DNA from: Pseudomonas sp. RIT623
GTDB taxonomy: Bacteria > Pseudomonadota > Gammaproteobacteria > Pseudomonadales > Pseudomonadaceae
Assembly (NCBI RefSeq): GCF_004519305.1
Contig: NZ_SOZA01000003.1
Coordinates: forward strand, 1-64,000
Direction of reading: 5' to 3'
Length of the DNA stretch: 64,000 nt
Positions 42,239-51,008 of this stretch are shown in pieces. Under the pieces are notes generated by a model. The model had not been told where the DNA came from. It searched no databases and saw only the letters and a list, made by a program, of their open reading frames with translations. A program made the position numbers and the translations under genes. Each line of letters opens with the position of its first letter. Within the stretch, counting starts at the first letter, position 1.

Positions 42239-43083
42239 GCGGCGGCTTTCCCGAAGCCTTGCAGTTCTCGTTCGCGCCGTCGGTCAACCACCTGGTCGAT
42301 TGGCTGGTGCTGCACTACGGCGACCACCTGCGCAGCGTCTCCGATCATTTGCTGCAGCTGCTGTTGGCCTTGGAGAATCTGCTGCGCGCCTTGCCCTGGT
42401 GGCTGCTGTTGCTGCTGATAGGCCTGCTCGCCTGGCACGCCAGCCGCAGCCTGGCCAGGGCCCTGGGGCTGACCGCGCTGCTGACGCTGATCGGCGTGCT
42501 GGGGCTGTGGGACAAGCTGTTGCAGACCCTGGCCCTGGTGCTGGTGAGCACTGTTCTGTGCGTGCTGCTCGGCGTGCCGCTGGGCATCCTCCTGGCCACC
42601 CGCCCGCTGGCCCGGCGCCTGCTGCTGCCGGTGCTCGACGTGATGCAGACGCTGCCGGCCTTCGTCTACCTGATCCCGGTGCTTATGCTGTTCGGCCTGG
42701 GCAAGGTGCCGGCGGTGTTCGCCACCTTGATCTACGCCCTGCCGCCGCTGGTGCGCCTGACCCAGCTGGGCCTGGCGCAGGTCGACCCGTCGCTGCTGCA
42801 GGCCGCCCATGGCCTGGGCGCCGGGCGCTGGCAGCGGCTGTGGCGCATCGCCCTGCCCCTGGCGCTGCCGAGCATCATGGCCGGGCTCAACCAGTCGGTG
42901 ATGATGGCCCTGTCGATGGTGGTGGTGGCCTCGATGATCGGCGCCCGTGGGCTGGGTGAAGACGTGCTGGCCGGGATCCAGACCCTCAATGTCGGCCAAG
43001 GCGTCGAGGCGGGCCTGGCGATCGTCGCCCTGGCCATGGTCATCGACCGCATCAGCCAGGCTTACGGGCAGCCCAGGCGCTGA
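42235..43083 (+). CDS. ABC transporter permease (ProW-like)
   Basis: Translation most likely starts at GTG 42235, overlapping the binding-protein stop (GTGA). The 282-residue protein has a long N-terminal part with one to two TM (about 45-85) and the permease core (about 100-270): LALVLVSTVLCVLLGVPLGILLA, MQTLPAFVYLIPVLMLFGLGKVPAVFAT and the EAA loop AAHGLGAGRWQRLWRIALPLALPSIMAG. It is the glycine betaine/choline type. Without an ATP-binding gene next to it, it must share an ATPase encoded elsewhere or be non-functional. Confidence 0.93.
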   Translation: MSGGFPEALQFSFAPSVNHLVDWLVLHYGDHLRSVSDHLLQLLLALENLLRALPWWLLLLLIGLLAWHASRSLARALGLTALLTLIGVLGLWDKLLQTLALVLVSTVLCVLLGVPLGILLATRPLARRLLLPVLDVMQTLPAFVYLIPVLMLFGLGKVPAVFATLIYALPPLVRLTQLGLAQVDPSLLQAAHGLGAGRWQRLWRIALPLALPSIMAGLNQSVMMALSMVVVASMIGARGLGEDVLAGIQTLNVGQGVEAGLAIVALAMVIDRISQAYGQPRR

Positions 43084-43136
43084 GCGAGGTATTCGCGTAT
43101 GGTGTCCGCCATGCCACCCACCGGAGCCTGCCCCGC

Positions 43137-44000
43137 GTGTCCCTCAAAGCCCTGCGTACCCTGGTCACCATCGCCCGCCACGGCACCTTCGCCCGTGCCG
43201 CCGACCTGCTGAGCCTGACCCCGTCAGCCGTGAGCTTGCATATCAAGACCCTCGAGGACGAACTGCAGGTGGCCTTGTTCGACCGCAGCCGTCGGCAAGT
43301 GGTGCTCACCGAGGCCGGCCAGTTGGCCGTGGCACGCGCCGAGGGGATTCTAGCCGCCTACGACGAACTGGCCGACACCCTGGCCAGCGGCCCGGGTCTA
43401 CGCGGTCGGCTGCGCATCGGCGCCATCCACACGGTGCTGGCCCGGCGCCTGCCACGGGCGCTGGTGTGGATCAAGGCCCACCACCCGCAATTGCATGTCA
43501 GCGTGGTCTCCGGCATGTCGGCGGAGCTGGCCCGGCGGGTCGAGGATGGCGAGCTGGACGCGGCCATCACCACCGAGCCGGTCAGCCCCTATCCGCAGTG
43601 CCTGCACTATGTGCCCTTGTTCGAAGACCGCTTCTGGGCCATCGCCAGCGCCGAGCTGGCAGGGCAAAGCCTGCCCGCGTTGCTCGCCAGCCAGCCGTTC
43701 CTGCGCTTCGACAAGCGCGCCTGGGCCGGTCGGCAGATCGAGCAGGAGCTGCGCCGCCAGCGCCTGCAAGTCAGCGAGCAGATGGAACTGGACAGCCAGG
43801 AAGCCCTGGCGCGCATGGCGGCCATGGGCCTGGGGGTGGCGATCATCCCCATGAGCGACGACGACCTGGCCCGCCTGCCGGCGGCCAGCGTGCTGCCCTT
43901 CGGCGAGCCGCAACTGACCCGGCGCATGGTGCTGCTCGAGCACGAGAAGAGCCAGCGCCGGCATTTGAGCGCGGTGCTGAAAACGGCACTGGAGGCCTAG
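43137..44000 (+). CDS. LysR-family regulator
   Basis: The start is GTG at 43137 (MSLKALRTLVTIARHG), with GGAG about 12 bp upstream. The 287-residue protein has the LysR HTH (about 2-60, GTFARAADLLSLTPSAVSLHIKTLEDELQVALFDRSRR) and an effector domain (about 88-285). It lies 53 bp after the permease gene and 173 bp before the AEC transporter, all on the same strand. It could regulate the AEC gene; this rests on adjacency. Confidence 0.92.
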   Translation: MSLKALRTLVTIARHGTFARAADLLSLTPSAVSLHIKTLEDELQVALFDRSRRQVVLTEAGQLAVARAEGILAAYDELADTLASGPGLRGRLRIGAIHTVLARRLPRALVWIKAHHPQLHVSVVSGMSAELARRVEDGELDAAITTEPVSPYPQCLHYVPLFEDRFWAIASAELAGQSLPALLASQPFLRFDKRAWAGRQIEQELRRQRLQVSEQMELDSQEALARMAAMGLGVAIIPMSDDDLARLPAASVLPFGEPQLTRRMVLLEHEKSQRRHLSAVLKTALEA

Positions 44001-44173
44001 CGGCTCTTTCGCCAGCACGCGGTGCCTGCAGGAGCCGGCATGGCGGCGAAAAGGGCGCAACGCGGCCCCAGCGACAATGCAGTTTTTCTCAATGGTCACT
44101 GCAGAAAACACCGTTTTTTCTGTGCACTTCCCTCCGCTACCCTGTGCCGGTACCCGTTCACGGACCGCCCGCC

Positions 44174-45091
44174 ATGCTCCACCTGCTGCTGACCACCCTG
44201 GTCCCGATCATCCTGCTCATTGCCCTGGGCGCCTGGCTGCGGGTCCGTGGCTTTGTCGCCGAGAGTTTCTGGCCCGGCGCCGAGCGCTTGAGCTACTACG
44301 TGCTGTTGCCTGCTCTGTTCCTGCATGGCCTGGCCAGCGCCAACCTCGACGGCGTGCCAGTACTGGGCATGGTCGGCGTGCTGATGCTCTCGACCCTGCT
44401 CGGTGCCCTGTTGCTGGTGCTCTACCAGGGCGCGGCAAGCCACGACGGCGCCGATTTCACCTCGGTGTTCCAGGGCGGCGTGCGCTTCAACAACTATATC
44501 GGCGCCACCCTTGCCGCCGGCCTCTACGGCAGCGCCGGGATCGCCTTGGCGGCGGTGGCCAACGCGGCCATCGTGCCCTTGGTGAACCTGCTCTGCGTGC
44601 TGGTGTTCGCCCGATTCAGCGCCCGCCACAGCTCGCCGGCCACGGTACTCAGGGCGATCTTCGCCAATCCGCTGATCGTCGGCTGCGCCGGCGGCCTGCT
44701 GCTGCGAATCAGCGGCCTGGGTCTGCCAACGGGGCTGGAGCCGACCGTCAAGGCCCTGGGCCAGGCCGCATTGCCGCTGGGCTTGCTGTGTGTCGGCGCA
44801 GCCTTGGGCGGCGCGCGTCTGGGCCAACAGGTCAAGCCACTGCTGGCGGCCTCGCTGTTCAAGTTCCTGGTCATGCCGCTGACCACCTGGGGCCTGTGCC
44901 GCCTGCTCGGCCTCGGCGGCCAGGCGGCGGTGGTGGCGGTGCTGTTCCAGGCGCTGCCCACCGCCTCGTCGTCCTATGTGATGGCCCGGCAGATGGGCGG
45001 CAACGCGCCGCTGATGGCGACCATCATCGCTTTGCAGACCGTCCTTGCCGCCGCGACCCTGCCGTTGGTGCTGAGCCTGGCTCTGGGTTGA
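44174..45091 (+). CDS. AEC-family (auxin efflux carrier type) transporter
   Basis: The frame is open far upstream into neighbouring genes, but the ATG at 44174 (MLHLLLTTLVPIILLIALGAWL) is where the coding pattern and the first membrane helix start. The 305-residue protein has about ten TM with the family features FQGGVRFNNYIGATLAAGLYG, IFANPLIVGCAGGLLLRISGL and the C-terminal LPTASSSYVMARQMGGN. AEC members carry malate, malonate or other carboxylates. It follows the LysR gene. Confidence 0.9.
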   Translation: MLHLLLTTLVPIILLIALGAWLRVRGFVAESFWPGAERLSYYVLLPALFLHGLASANLDGVPVLGMVGVLMLSTLLGALLLVLYQGAASHDGADFTSVFQGGVRFNNYIGATLAAGLYGSAGIALAAVANAAIVPLVNLLCVLVFARFSARHSSPATVLRAIFANPLIVGCAGGLLLRISGLGLPTGLEPTVKALGQAALPLGLLCVGAALGGARLGQQVKPLLAASLFKFLVMPLTTWGLCRLLGLGGQAAVVAVLFQALPTASSSYVMARQMGGNAPLMATIIALQTVLAAATLPLVLSLALG

Positions 45092-45138
45092 CGCCGTTTG
45101 GCTAGACTCAGCTCAGCCCTCCCCAAGGAAGCTCGACC

Positions 45139-45747
45139 ATGCCCCCTGCCTGGATCCTGTTCAGCCTGTCCCTGCTCGCCAGCCCGTTGCTCCACGCCGC
45201 CGACAGCCCAACGGCAGCGATCGCCGAAGACAAGGCGCAAGTGCTCGAGAACAAAGTGGTCGAGGACGCAGCACCGCCAAAACCACAGGAAACCCTCAAG
45301 CGCAGCGAAGTACAGGCCGTCGACCCGGCAGGCCAGGCACCGCTGGACGACAGCATCACCTGTCTGGCCCGCACCCTCTATTGGGAAGCCAAGGGCGCCG
45401 ATGACCAGGACATGCGCGCCGTGGCCAGCGTGGTGCTCAACCGCGTGGGGCACGATGGCTTCCCCGACAGCATCTGCGCGGTGGTCAAGCAAGGCGTGGA
45501 AAGCAAGAGCTGCCAGTTTTCCTGGTGGTGCGACGGGCGCCCCGACCAGGTGGAAGAGGCCGAGCGTTATGCCGTGGCCAAGGAAATCGCGCGCAAGGCG
45601 CTCAACCAGCAGCTCGCGGACCCCACCGGCGGCGCGCTGTATTTCCATGACCGCAACGTCAAGCCCGATTGGGCCAAGGCCTACCACAAGACCGCCGAAA
45701 CCCGGCACTTCCTGTTCTACCGGCCGAACCCGGCGTTGGCACGTTGA
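45139..45747 (+). CDS. SleB/CwlJ-type cell wall hydrolase
   Basis: The 202-residue product has a signal peptide (about 1-20, LASPLLHAADS), a linker rich in charged residues and the Hydrolase_2 domain (about 75-200): CLARTLYWEAKGADDQDMRAVASVVLNRVG with the catalytic Glu, SCQFSWWCDGRPD and GALYFHDRNVKPDWA. In Gram-negatives this domain is a periplasmic lytic enzyme or peptidoglycan amidase-like protein, unrelated to spores. It is a single gene after the AEC transporter, with its own AAGGAAG ribosome site. Confidence 0.9.
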   Translation: MPPAWILFSLSLLASPLLHAADSPTAAIAEDKAQVLENKVVEDAAPPKPQETLKRSEVQAVDPAGQAPLDDSITCLARTLYWEAKGADDQDMRAVASVVLNRVGHDGFPDSICAVVKQGVESKSCQFSWWCDGRPDQVEEAERYAVAKEIARKALNQQLADPTGGALYFHDRNVKPDWAKAYHKTAETRHFLFYRPNPALAR

Positions 45748-45916
45748 GCCATGGGTAAATCGCACTTTCCCAAATACCCAAGGTCTACTCCCTCTTTTGC
45801 CGCTCGCAATCGATTGCCGAGCGTTTTCACCCATCGCACAACGCCGGGCCAAACGCCGCGCGCTTGTGTAGGATGAGCAGCGCAGACCCGACGCTGCCAG
45901 TTACAGGGAGATCCAC

Positions 45917-46774
45917 ATGCGCGTCCCATCCGTTGCCTGCCTCTTCGGCCTGACGCTGGGCCTGCTCGCCAGCGGCGGCGCCCAGGCCTTCACCGGCGAA
46001 GAAGCGCAACTGATCGATACGATCAACAGTTACCGCAGCCAGGCCCAGCGTTGCGCTGGCGAAGCCTCGCTGGAGCTGCCGCCACTCAACAGCGACACGC
46101 GCCTGGCGCTGTCGCCGGAAGGCACCCGCGACCTGCAGCAGGCCATGACCCGCGCCGCCTACCCAATGGTCAACGTGCAAGCCATCAGCCTGTCCGGCCC
46201 GCGCGACGCCAAGGCGGCGATGAAGGCCGTCGAGGAAAGCTTCTGCCAGGTGGTGCTCGACCCACAGTTCGTCGATATCGGCGTCAGCCAGGAAGGCCGT
46301 GACTGGCGCATCGTCCTGGCCCGGCCGCTGCTCAGCGGCCGCCTGGGCGACTGGCAGGCCGAAGGTCAGAAGCTGCTGCAGGAAGTCAACGCCGCGCGCA
46401 ACCTGCCACGCCAGTGCGGCGGCCAGCCCTACCCTGCCGCCCCGGCCCTGACCTGGAGCACGACCCTGGCCGGGGTCGCCGCCACCCACACGCGCAACAT
46501 GGCCAACCAGAACTTCTTCGACCATATCGACCGCGAGGGCCGCACCCCGGGCGACCGCGCGGAGCTGGCCGGCTACCTGTATCGGCAGATTGGCGAGAAC
46601 ATCGCCGCCGGGCGCGACACCGCGCGCAAGGTGGTCGATGGCTGGCTGGCCAGCCCTGGGCATTGCGCCACCCTGATGAACCCGGACTTCCGTGAACTGG
46701 GCGCGGCCTATGCCGTGGACCCGAAGAGCGACGCCGGCATCTACTGGACGGGGATGTTCGGTACGCCGCAGTAA
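45917..46774 (+). CDS. CAP/SCP-domain exported protein
   Basis: The 285-residue protein has a signal peptide (about 1-24, ASGGAQA-FT), an N-terminal region that looks like a degenerate copy (about 28-140) and a CAP domain (about 150-280): THTRNMANQNFFDHIDREGRTPGDRAELAGYLYRQIGENIAAG and WLASPGHCATLMNPDFRELGAAYA with the His and Glu of the CAP cavity. Function in bacteria is poorly known. Cys pairs at QRCAGE and ESFCQV and at RQCGG and HCATL may form disulfides, in keeping with a periplasmic or secreted location. Convergent with the GlxA-type regulator. Confidence 0.9.
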   Translation: MRVPSVACLFGLTLGLLASGGAQAFTGEEAQLIDTINSYRSQAQRCAGEASLELPPLNSDTRLALSPEGTRDLQQAMTRAAYPMVNVQAISLSGPRDAKAAMKAVEESFCQVVLDPQFVDIGVSQEGRDWRIVLARPLLSGRLGDWQAEGQKLLQEVNAARNLPRQCGGQPYPAAPALTWSTTLAGVAATHTRNMANQNFFDHIDREGRTPGDRAELAGYLYRQIGENIAAGRDTARKVVDGWLASPGHCATLMNPDFRELGAAYAVDPKSDAGIYWTGMFGTPQ

Positions 46775-46852
46775 GGCACGAAAGATCCGCCTGCCATGCA
46801 CGCCCCCTGTGGGAGCGGCCCATGGAGCGCACACTGCCAACGCCCCACGATC

Positions 46853-47815
46853 TCACGTCCTGCGCAACGCCTGCGCCGTGCAACCAAAGCGCCGCCGCAC
46901 CCACTTGCCCAGGTAACTGGCGTCGCCCATACCCACTTCATCGGCGATCTGCGCCAGGCTGTGGCTGGAATTGAGCAGCCGCCAGCGCGCCTGCTGCAAG
47001 CGCATCTCCAGCCACCAGGCCTTGGCGCTCATGCCATGGCAGGCCTGGAATTGGCGGTCGAGCTGGCGCCTGCTGATACCCAGCTCCGCGGACAAGGCCT
47101 CGATGGTCACTGGCGCCGCCAGGTGATGGCGCATCAGCGCGCTCGCCCGTTGCACCGCGCGCGCCTGCTCGGGCCCAGCCTCCAGCGAACGCAGGGCATG
47201 GCGGCTGTCGCGGCTCTCGTCCACCAGCATGTCGGCCAGGCCCTTGAGCGCCCTGGCCCGGCCGCTGGCCTGGGCGATCAAGGCCACGGCCAGGTCGATG
47301 GCGGCGGTGCCGCCGGCACAGCTGATGCGGGCGCCATCGAAGCAGTACAACTGCTCGGTCAGCACCTGTAGCTGTGGGAACGACGCGCGAAACTCAGCCT
47401 CGTGGCGCCAGTGCAGCACCACCTTGTGCCCATCCAGCAAACCGCAGGCGGCCAGCAGGAACGCCGCATTGTCGATGCTCACCAGCTTCACTCCCGCCTT
47501 CACCGCCTGGCGCAGCAAGGGTTTGTAGCGCGGGGCCAGCGCCGCGGTGTGCGCGGCATTGCGCCCACCGAACAGCACCAGGTAATCGAAGTCGCCCCAG
47601 TCCAGCTGCTGCGCGGTCAGATCCACCTGCACCACCGCGCCACTGCTCGACTCCACCGGGGTGGAATCGAGCCCGAGGATACGCCAACTGCAGTAGCGTT
47701 GGCGGCTGTAGTCCTCGTCATCGGCCGAGAACCGCAATTTGTCGAGAAAACCGCCAAAGGGCAGTAGCGCGAACGTTGGCAAGGGCAGAATCAGCAAGCG
47801 CAGGTCGGGAGTCAT
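46853..47815 (-). CDS. GlxA-family AraC regulator (DJ-1/PfpI plus AraC HTH)
   Basis: The 320-residue protein has an N-terminal class I glutamine amidotransferase-like domain (about 1-190, LRLLILPLPTFALLPFGGFLDKL, DYLVLFGGRN, KLVSIDNAAFLLAACGLLDGHK, SCAGGTAAIDLAVALIA) and a C-terminal AraC HTH (about 225-320, APVTIEALSAELGISRRQLDRQFQACHGMSAKAWWLEMRLQQARWRLL). The GlxA group contains arginine, carnitine and betaine catabolism regulators (ArgR, CdhR, GbdR). It is divergent from the LysE exporter, with a direct repeat between them. The ligand is unknown. Confidence 0.93.
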   Translation of the reverse strand: MTPDLRLLILPLPTFALLPFGGFLDKLRFSADDEDYSRQRYCSWRILGLDSTPVESSSGAVVQVDLTAQQLDWGDFDYLVLFGGRNAAHTAALAPRYKPLLRQAVKAGVKLVSIDNAAFLLAACGLLDGHKVVLHWRHEAEFRASFPQLQVLTEQLYCFDGARISCAGGTAAIDLAVALIAQASGRARALKGLADMLVDESRDSRHALRSLEAGPEQARAVQRASALMRHHLAAPVTIEALSAELGISRRQLDRQFQACHGMSAKAWWLEMRLQQARWRLLNSSHSLAQIADEVGMGDASYLGKWVRRRFGCTAQALRRT

Positions 47816-47820
47816 CAGGA

Positions 47821-47852
47821 TGTCCAGATAAAACCTTTGAATGTCTAGATAA
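47821..47852. promoter_or_regulatory. AraC-type direct repeat upstream of glxA-like gene
   Basis: TGTCCAGATAA (47821-47831) and TGTCTAGATAA (47842-47852) are direct repeats 21 bp apart, two helical turns, as expected for an AraC-family dimer. They lie just outside the regulator start and 63 bp before the LysE gene. Confidence 0.6.
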
Positions 47853-47915
47853 TACCCGTCCGTTGCAACGCCGTGCCCTACACTGGCGCCCTGAATTCGT
47901 CAAAGGTACCTAGGC

Positions 47916-48527
47916 ATGGCACTCGACACCTGGCTCATCTACCTGCTCGCCAGCATTGGCCTGTCGCTGACCCCAGGCCCCAACAGCCTGCTGGCCCTGA
48001 CCCACGGCGCGCTATACGGTGCCCGGCGTACGCTGTTCACCATTCTCGGCGGGGTGTTCGGCTTCAGTGCCCTGATCGCGCTGACCATGTTCGGCTTGAG
48101 TGCCTTGCTGCAAGCCTCTGCCTCGCTGCTGAGCGTGCTCAAGTGGCTGGGCGGGGCCTATCTGCTGTGGCTGGGCATCCAGTTGTGGCGCAGCCCGGCG
48201 CTGCACCTGGAGCAGCCCCAAGGCAACGCCCGGTTGAACAATGCCGGGCTGTTCCGCCAGGGCTGCCTGTCCGCCATGGCCAACCCCAAGGTGCTGTTGT
48301 TCTACGGCGCCTTCCTGCCTCAGTTCATCGACCCGCAGCGTGGCTTGCTGATGCAGTTCGTGGTGATGGCGGCGACCTTCGCCAGCGTCGAGTGCCTGGT
48401 CGAATACCTGCTGGCGCGCCTGGCGTTTCGCATTCGCCCGTGGCTGGCCAAGGGTGGCCGGGGTTTCAACCGTTGTTGCGGGGGATTGTTCGCGGTAATC
48501 GGCGTGGCCTTGCCACTGGGGCGTTAG
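47916..48527 (+). CDS. LysE/RhtB-family amino acid exporter
   Basis: The 203-residue protein has about six TM: LIYLLASIGLSLTPGPNSLLALTHGALYGARRTLFTILGG (the family N-terminal motif with TPGPN), LLSVLKWLGGAYLLWLGIQLWR, the central FRQGCLSAMANPKVLLFYGAFLPQFID and a C-terminal helix. RhtB members export homoserine, threonine, leucine or other amino acids. The gene is divergent from the GlxA-type regulator, which probably controls it. It is convergent with the MFS gene, 23 bp away. Confidence 0.93.
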   Translation: MALDTWLIYLLASIGLSLTPGPNSLLALTHGALYGARRTLFTILGGVFGFSALIALTMFGLSALLQASASLLSVLKWLGGAYLLWLGIQLWRSPALHLEQPQGNARLNNAGLFRQGCLSAMANPKVLLFYGAFLPQFIDPQRGLLMQFVVMAATFASVECLVEYLLARLAFRIRPWLAKGGRGFNRCCGGLFAVIGVALPLGR

Positions 48528-48550
48528 CGGGACGTGACAGGCCCTGCCGC

Positions 48551-49600
48551 TCAAGGGCGTCGTCCATCCGCGACCAACAGGAAGACCACCAGCGCCACGG
48601 TCGGCAACCCCGCCCCCAGCAGCGCCACGCCGCTCCAACCGAACTGCGCATACACCCCGCTGGCCAGCGCCGAGCCCACGGCGCCGCCGAGGAAAATGCT
48701 GGTCATGTACAGCGCGTTGAGCCGCCCGCGGCTGGCAGGGTCCAGCGCATAGACCTCGCGCTGGCCGATCACCATGTTCATCTGCACCGCGAAATCCAGC
48801 ATCACCCCGGTAAGTCCCAGGCCAATCACGCTCATGCCCGGCGCGCTGACACCTATCACCAGCGCCAGCGGCACTGCGGTCCAGTACAGGCTGAAGGCGG
48901 CGAACATCAGCGCCTGGTAAAGCGCCCGCCGACGCAGCAGCGGATAGCGACGCAGCAGCACCAGCAGCGAGCGCATCAATCCGGCATAGCTGGCTTTGTG
49001 TTCAGGCACCCGGCGCGGCAGCGTCAGCGCCAGCAGCAGGATGATCGCCAACATCACCCCGGCGGCACCGATGAACACCAGGCGCCAGCCGAAGTGATCG
49101 GCCACCAGGCTCGACAGCGGGCGCGCCAGCAGAATGCCCAGCAGCAGGCCGCCCATGATGTTGCCCACCACCCGCCCGCGCTGCTGCTCGGGGGCCAGGT
49201 GCGCCGCCAGGGGAACCAGCATCTGCACCGACACCGAGCTGAACCCGATCAACCCGGCATAGGCCAGGAACGCGGCCCCCTGGCCATGGTCACGGGTGCC
49301 GGCCAGCAACAGACTGAGCGTGGCCAGTAGCGCGGTGGCGACCATCAACCGGCGGTTTTCCAGCAAGTCGGCCAACGGCACCAGCAGCAACAGGCCCAGG
49401 GCATAACCCAGCTGGGTCAGGGAAACGATCAGGCTGGCACGCTCGCCGGACAGGCCCAGGTCCGGGGCGATCAGCCCGACGATGGGTTGCGCGTAATAGA
49501 TATTGGCGACGATGGCGCCGCAGCAGAACGCCAGCAGGGTCACCAGGGCCCGGCTCAGGCCGGGGACCGAGGGCTGGGCGACAGCCAGGGAAGGATGCAT
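48551..49600 (-). CDS. MFS transporter (drug or sugar efflux type, 10-12 TM)
   Basis: The start at 49600 (MHPSLAVAQPSVPG) gives 349 residues, slightly short for a 12-TM MFS protein. TM1 AFCCGAIVANIYYAQPIVG, LTQLGYALGLLLLVPLADLLENRRLM (motif A-like, about 65-90), GRVVGNIMGGLLLGILLARPLSSLVADHFGWRLVF (motif C region) and DPASRGRLNALYMTSIFLGGAVGSALA are typical of the YnfM/NepI-like group with the IYYAQP motif. It follows the LysR gene on the same strand, 106 bp downstream, and is likely an exporter. Confidence 0.9.
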   Translation of the reverse strand: MHPSLAVAQPSVPGLSRALVTLLAFCCGAIVANIYYAQPIVGLIAPDLGLSGERASLIVSLTQLGYALGLLLLVPLADLLENRRLMVATALLATLSLLLAGTRDHGQGAAFLAYAGLIGFSSVSVQMLVPLAAHLAPEQQRGRVVGNIMGGLLLGILLARPLSSLVADHFGWRLVFIGAAGVMLAIILLLALTLPRRVPEHKASYAGLMRSLLVLLRRYPLLRRRALYQALMFAAFSLYWTAVPLALVIGVSAPGMSVIGLGLTGVMLDFAVQMNMVIGQREVYALDPASRGRLNALYMTSIFLGGAVGSALASGVYAQFGWSGVALLGAGLPTVALVVFLLVADGRRP

Positions 49601-49672
49601 GGGGCAATGCCTCGCAAACGACGGAAAGTGCGCGCATGGTGCCGTGCCAGCCCGCGGGCGAGAATCCACCGC

Positions 49673-49695
49673 CTGCGCAACGGGCCTTTGCGCAG
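49673..49695 (-). terminator. Hairpin between the LysR gene and the MFS gene
   Basis: CTGCGCAA (49673-49680) and TTGCGCAG (49688-49695) form a perfect 8-bp stem with a 7-base loop, 12 bp after the LysR stop. No T-run follows, so it could instead be an operator or mRNA processing site for the downstream MFS gene. Confidence 0.35.
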
Positions 49696-49706
49696 CGCGC
49701 AACGGT

Positions 49707-50606
49707 TCAGCCTGCCAGCAGTGCCTCGCAGAACGCCACGAACGCCATCACCCGCCGCGAACCGCGGTGGTTGGGCAGGTACAAGGCATTGATCCCAGTG
49801 CTGGCGATGCCGGGGCTGACCTCCCAGTCGGCGAACAGGCGGTGCAGGCGCCCGGCCTCGACATCGCCGCGCACCAGCCAGTCGGCCAGCAGCGCGACGC
49901 CACTGCCGGCAATGGCAGCCTCGCGCAACAGGTCGGCGTTGGCGCTGCGCAGGGGCCCGGCGACATTCAGTTCCAGGGTCTGCTCGGCCTGGCGCAGCCG
50001 CCAAGGCCGGGCGGCCTGACCGTAGCGAAAGCGCAGGCAGGCGCAATCGGCCAGTTGTTGCGGATGCTGCAAGGGCGCCCGCGCCGCCAGGTAAGCCGGG
50101 CTGGCCACCAACCAACGCTGGAAACGCCCCAACGGGCAGCACACCAGTTCGTCACTGGGCGCAGGCTCGCCGAGGCGGATGCTCAGGTCGTAGCGGCCAT
50201 CGAGCAGGTCGTCGAATCGATCGCTGAGGTCGATGTCCAGCTCCAGCCCCGGGTGGCGCGCCAGAAACGCGCCCAGGTGCGGGGCGATCACGCGCCGCCC
50301 GAACTCCACCGGCAGACACAGGCGCAGCACCCCCACCGGCTCCTCGCCACGGTCGGCGACACTGGCATCGGCATCGGCCAGGGCCTCGACGATATCCCGT
50401 GCACGCTGGTAGTAACCGGCGCCGGCTTCGGTCAGGCTCACCTGGCGGGTCGAGCGATTGAACAGGCTGGCGCCCAGGTCCTGCTCCAGGGCGTCGACCA
50501 GCCGCGACACCGACGAGGTTGCCACGCCGAGCTTGCGCGCGGCGGCGGAAAACCCCCGGGCCTCGACAGTGGCCATGAACGCCTTGATCGCCAACAGCTT
50601 GTCCAT
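49707..50606 (-). CDS. LysR-family regulator
   Basis: The 299-residue protein starts MDKLLAIKAFMATVEARGFSAAARKLGVATSSVSRLVDALEQDLGASLFNRSTRQV, a standard LysR HTH (1-60), followed by an effector domain (about 90-295) with GVLRLCLPVEFGRRVIAPHLGAFLARHPGLELDIDLSDRFDDLL. It has the CrgA/AphB-like type sequence common for regulators of adjacent efflux or reductase genes. It is divergent from the cupin gene at 50679 and upstream of the MFS exporter, so it may control both. Confidence 0.93.
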   Translation of the reverse strand: MDKLLAIKAFMATVEARGFSAAARKLGVATSSVSRLVDALEQDLGASLFNRSTRQVSLTEAGAGYYQRARDIVEALADADASVADRGEEPVGVLRLCLPVEFGRRVIAPHLGAFLARHPGLELDIDLSDRFDDLLDGRYDLSIRLGEPAPSDELVCCPLGRFQRWLVASPAYLAARAPLQHPQQLADCACLRFRYGQAARPWRLRQAEQTLELNVAGPLRSANADLLREAAIAGSGVALLADWLVRGDVEAGRLHRLFADWEVSPGIASTGINALYLPNHRGSRRVMAFVAFCEALLAG

Positions 50607-50678
50607 TGCACTTTCCCTGGGGCAAAGCCAGGAACCTTCCTACAATCTTGCCGTGCAATCAACTCCATGGAGGTCTAC

Positions 50679-51008
50679 ATGCCTGGCAACCTGTTCACCG
50701 CCCTGCCGCCCCTGAACGCCCAGGCCGAGGAGCAATTGAGCACCTTGCTCGAACGCCCGGGCATGCGCATCGAGCGCATCGTTTCCACTGGCCAGGCCAG
50801 TCCGCCGGGGTTCTGGTACGACCAGGACGAAGGCGAATGGGTGGTGCTGCTCAGCGGCAGCGCCGGGCTGCAGCTGGCAGATGAAAACCAGCCTCGCGTA
50901 CTACGTGCTGGCGATCACCTGGATATCCCCGCCCACTGCCGCCACCGGGTGGCCTGGACCGAACCCGGCGTGGCGACGGTGTGGCTGGCGGTGTTCTATC
51001 GCGCCTGA
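50679..51008 (+). CDS. Small cupin-domain protein
   Basis: The start at 50679 has TGGAGG 6-11 bp upstream. The 109-residue protein is one cupin barrel: ERIVSTGQASPPGFWYDQDEGEWVVLLSGSAGLQLADE (about 30-67, with EGEWVVLLSG in place of the usual His-rich motif 1) and RAGDHLDIPAHCRHRVAWTEPG (motif 2, about 75-97, two His). Incomplete metal-ligand His residues suggest a binding rather than enzymatic role, but this is uncertain. Divergent from the LysR gene; its end overlaps the MATE gene by 13 bp. Confidence 0.85.
   Translation: MPGNLFTALPPLNAQAEEQLSTLLERPGMRIERIVSTGQASPPGFWYDQDEGEWVVLLSGSAGLQLADENQPRVLRAGDHLDIPAHCRHRVAWTEPGVATVWLAVFYRA

Noticed and set aside
42947..44173. Long in-frame extension upstream of the AEC transporter gene
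   Set aside because: It overlaps the permease and LysR genes in another frame; the translation is low-complexity and the transporter's first helix starts at 44174.
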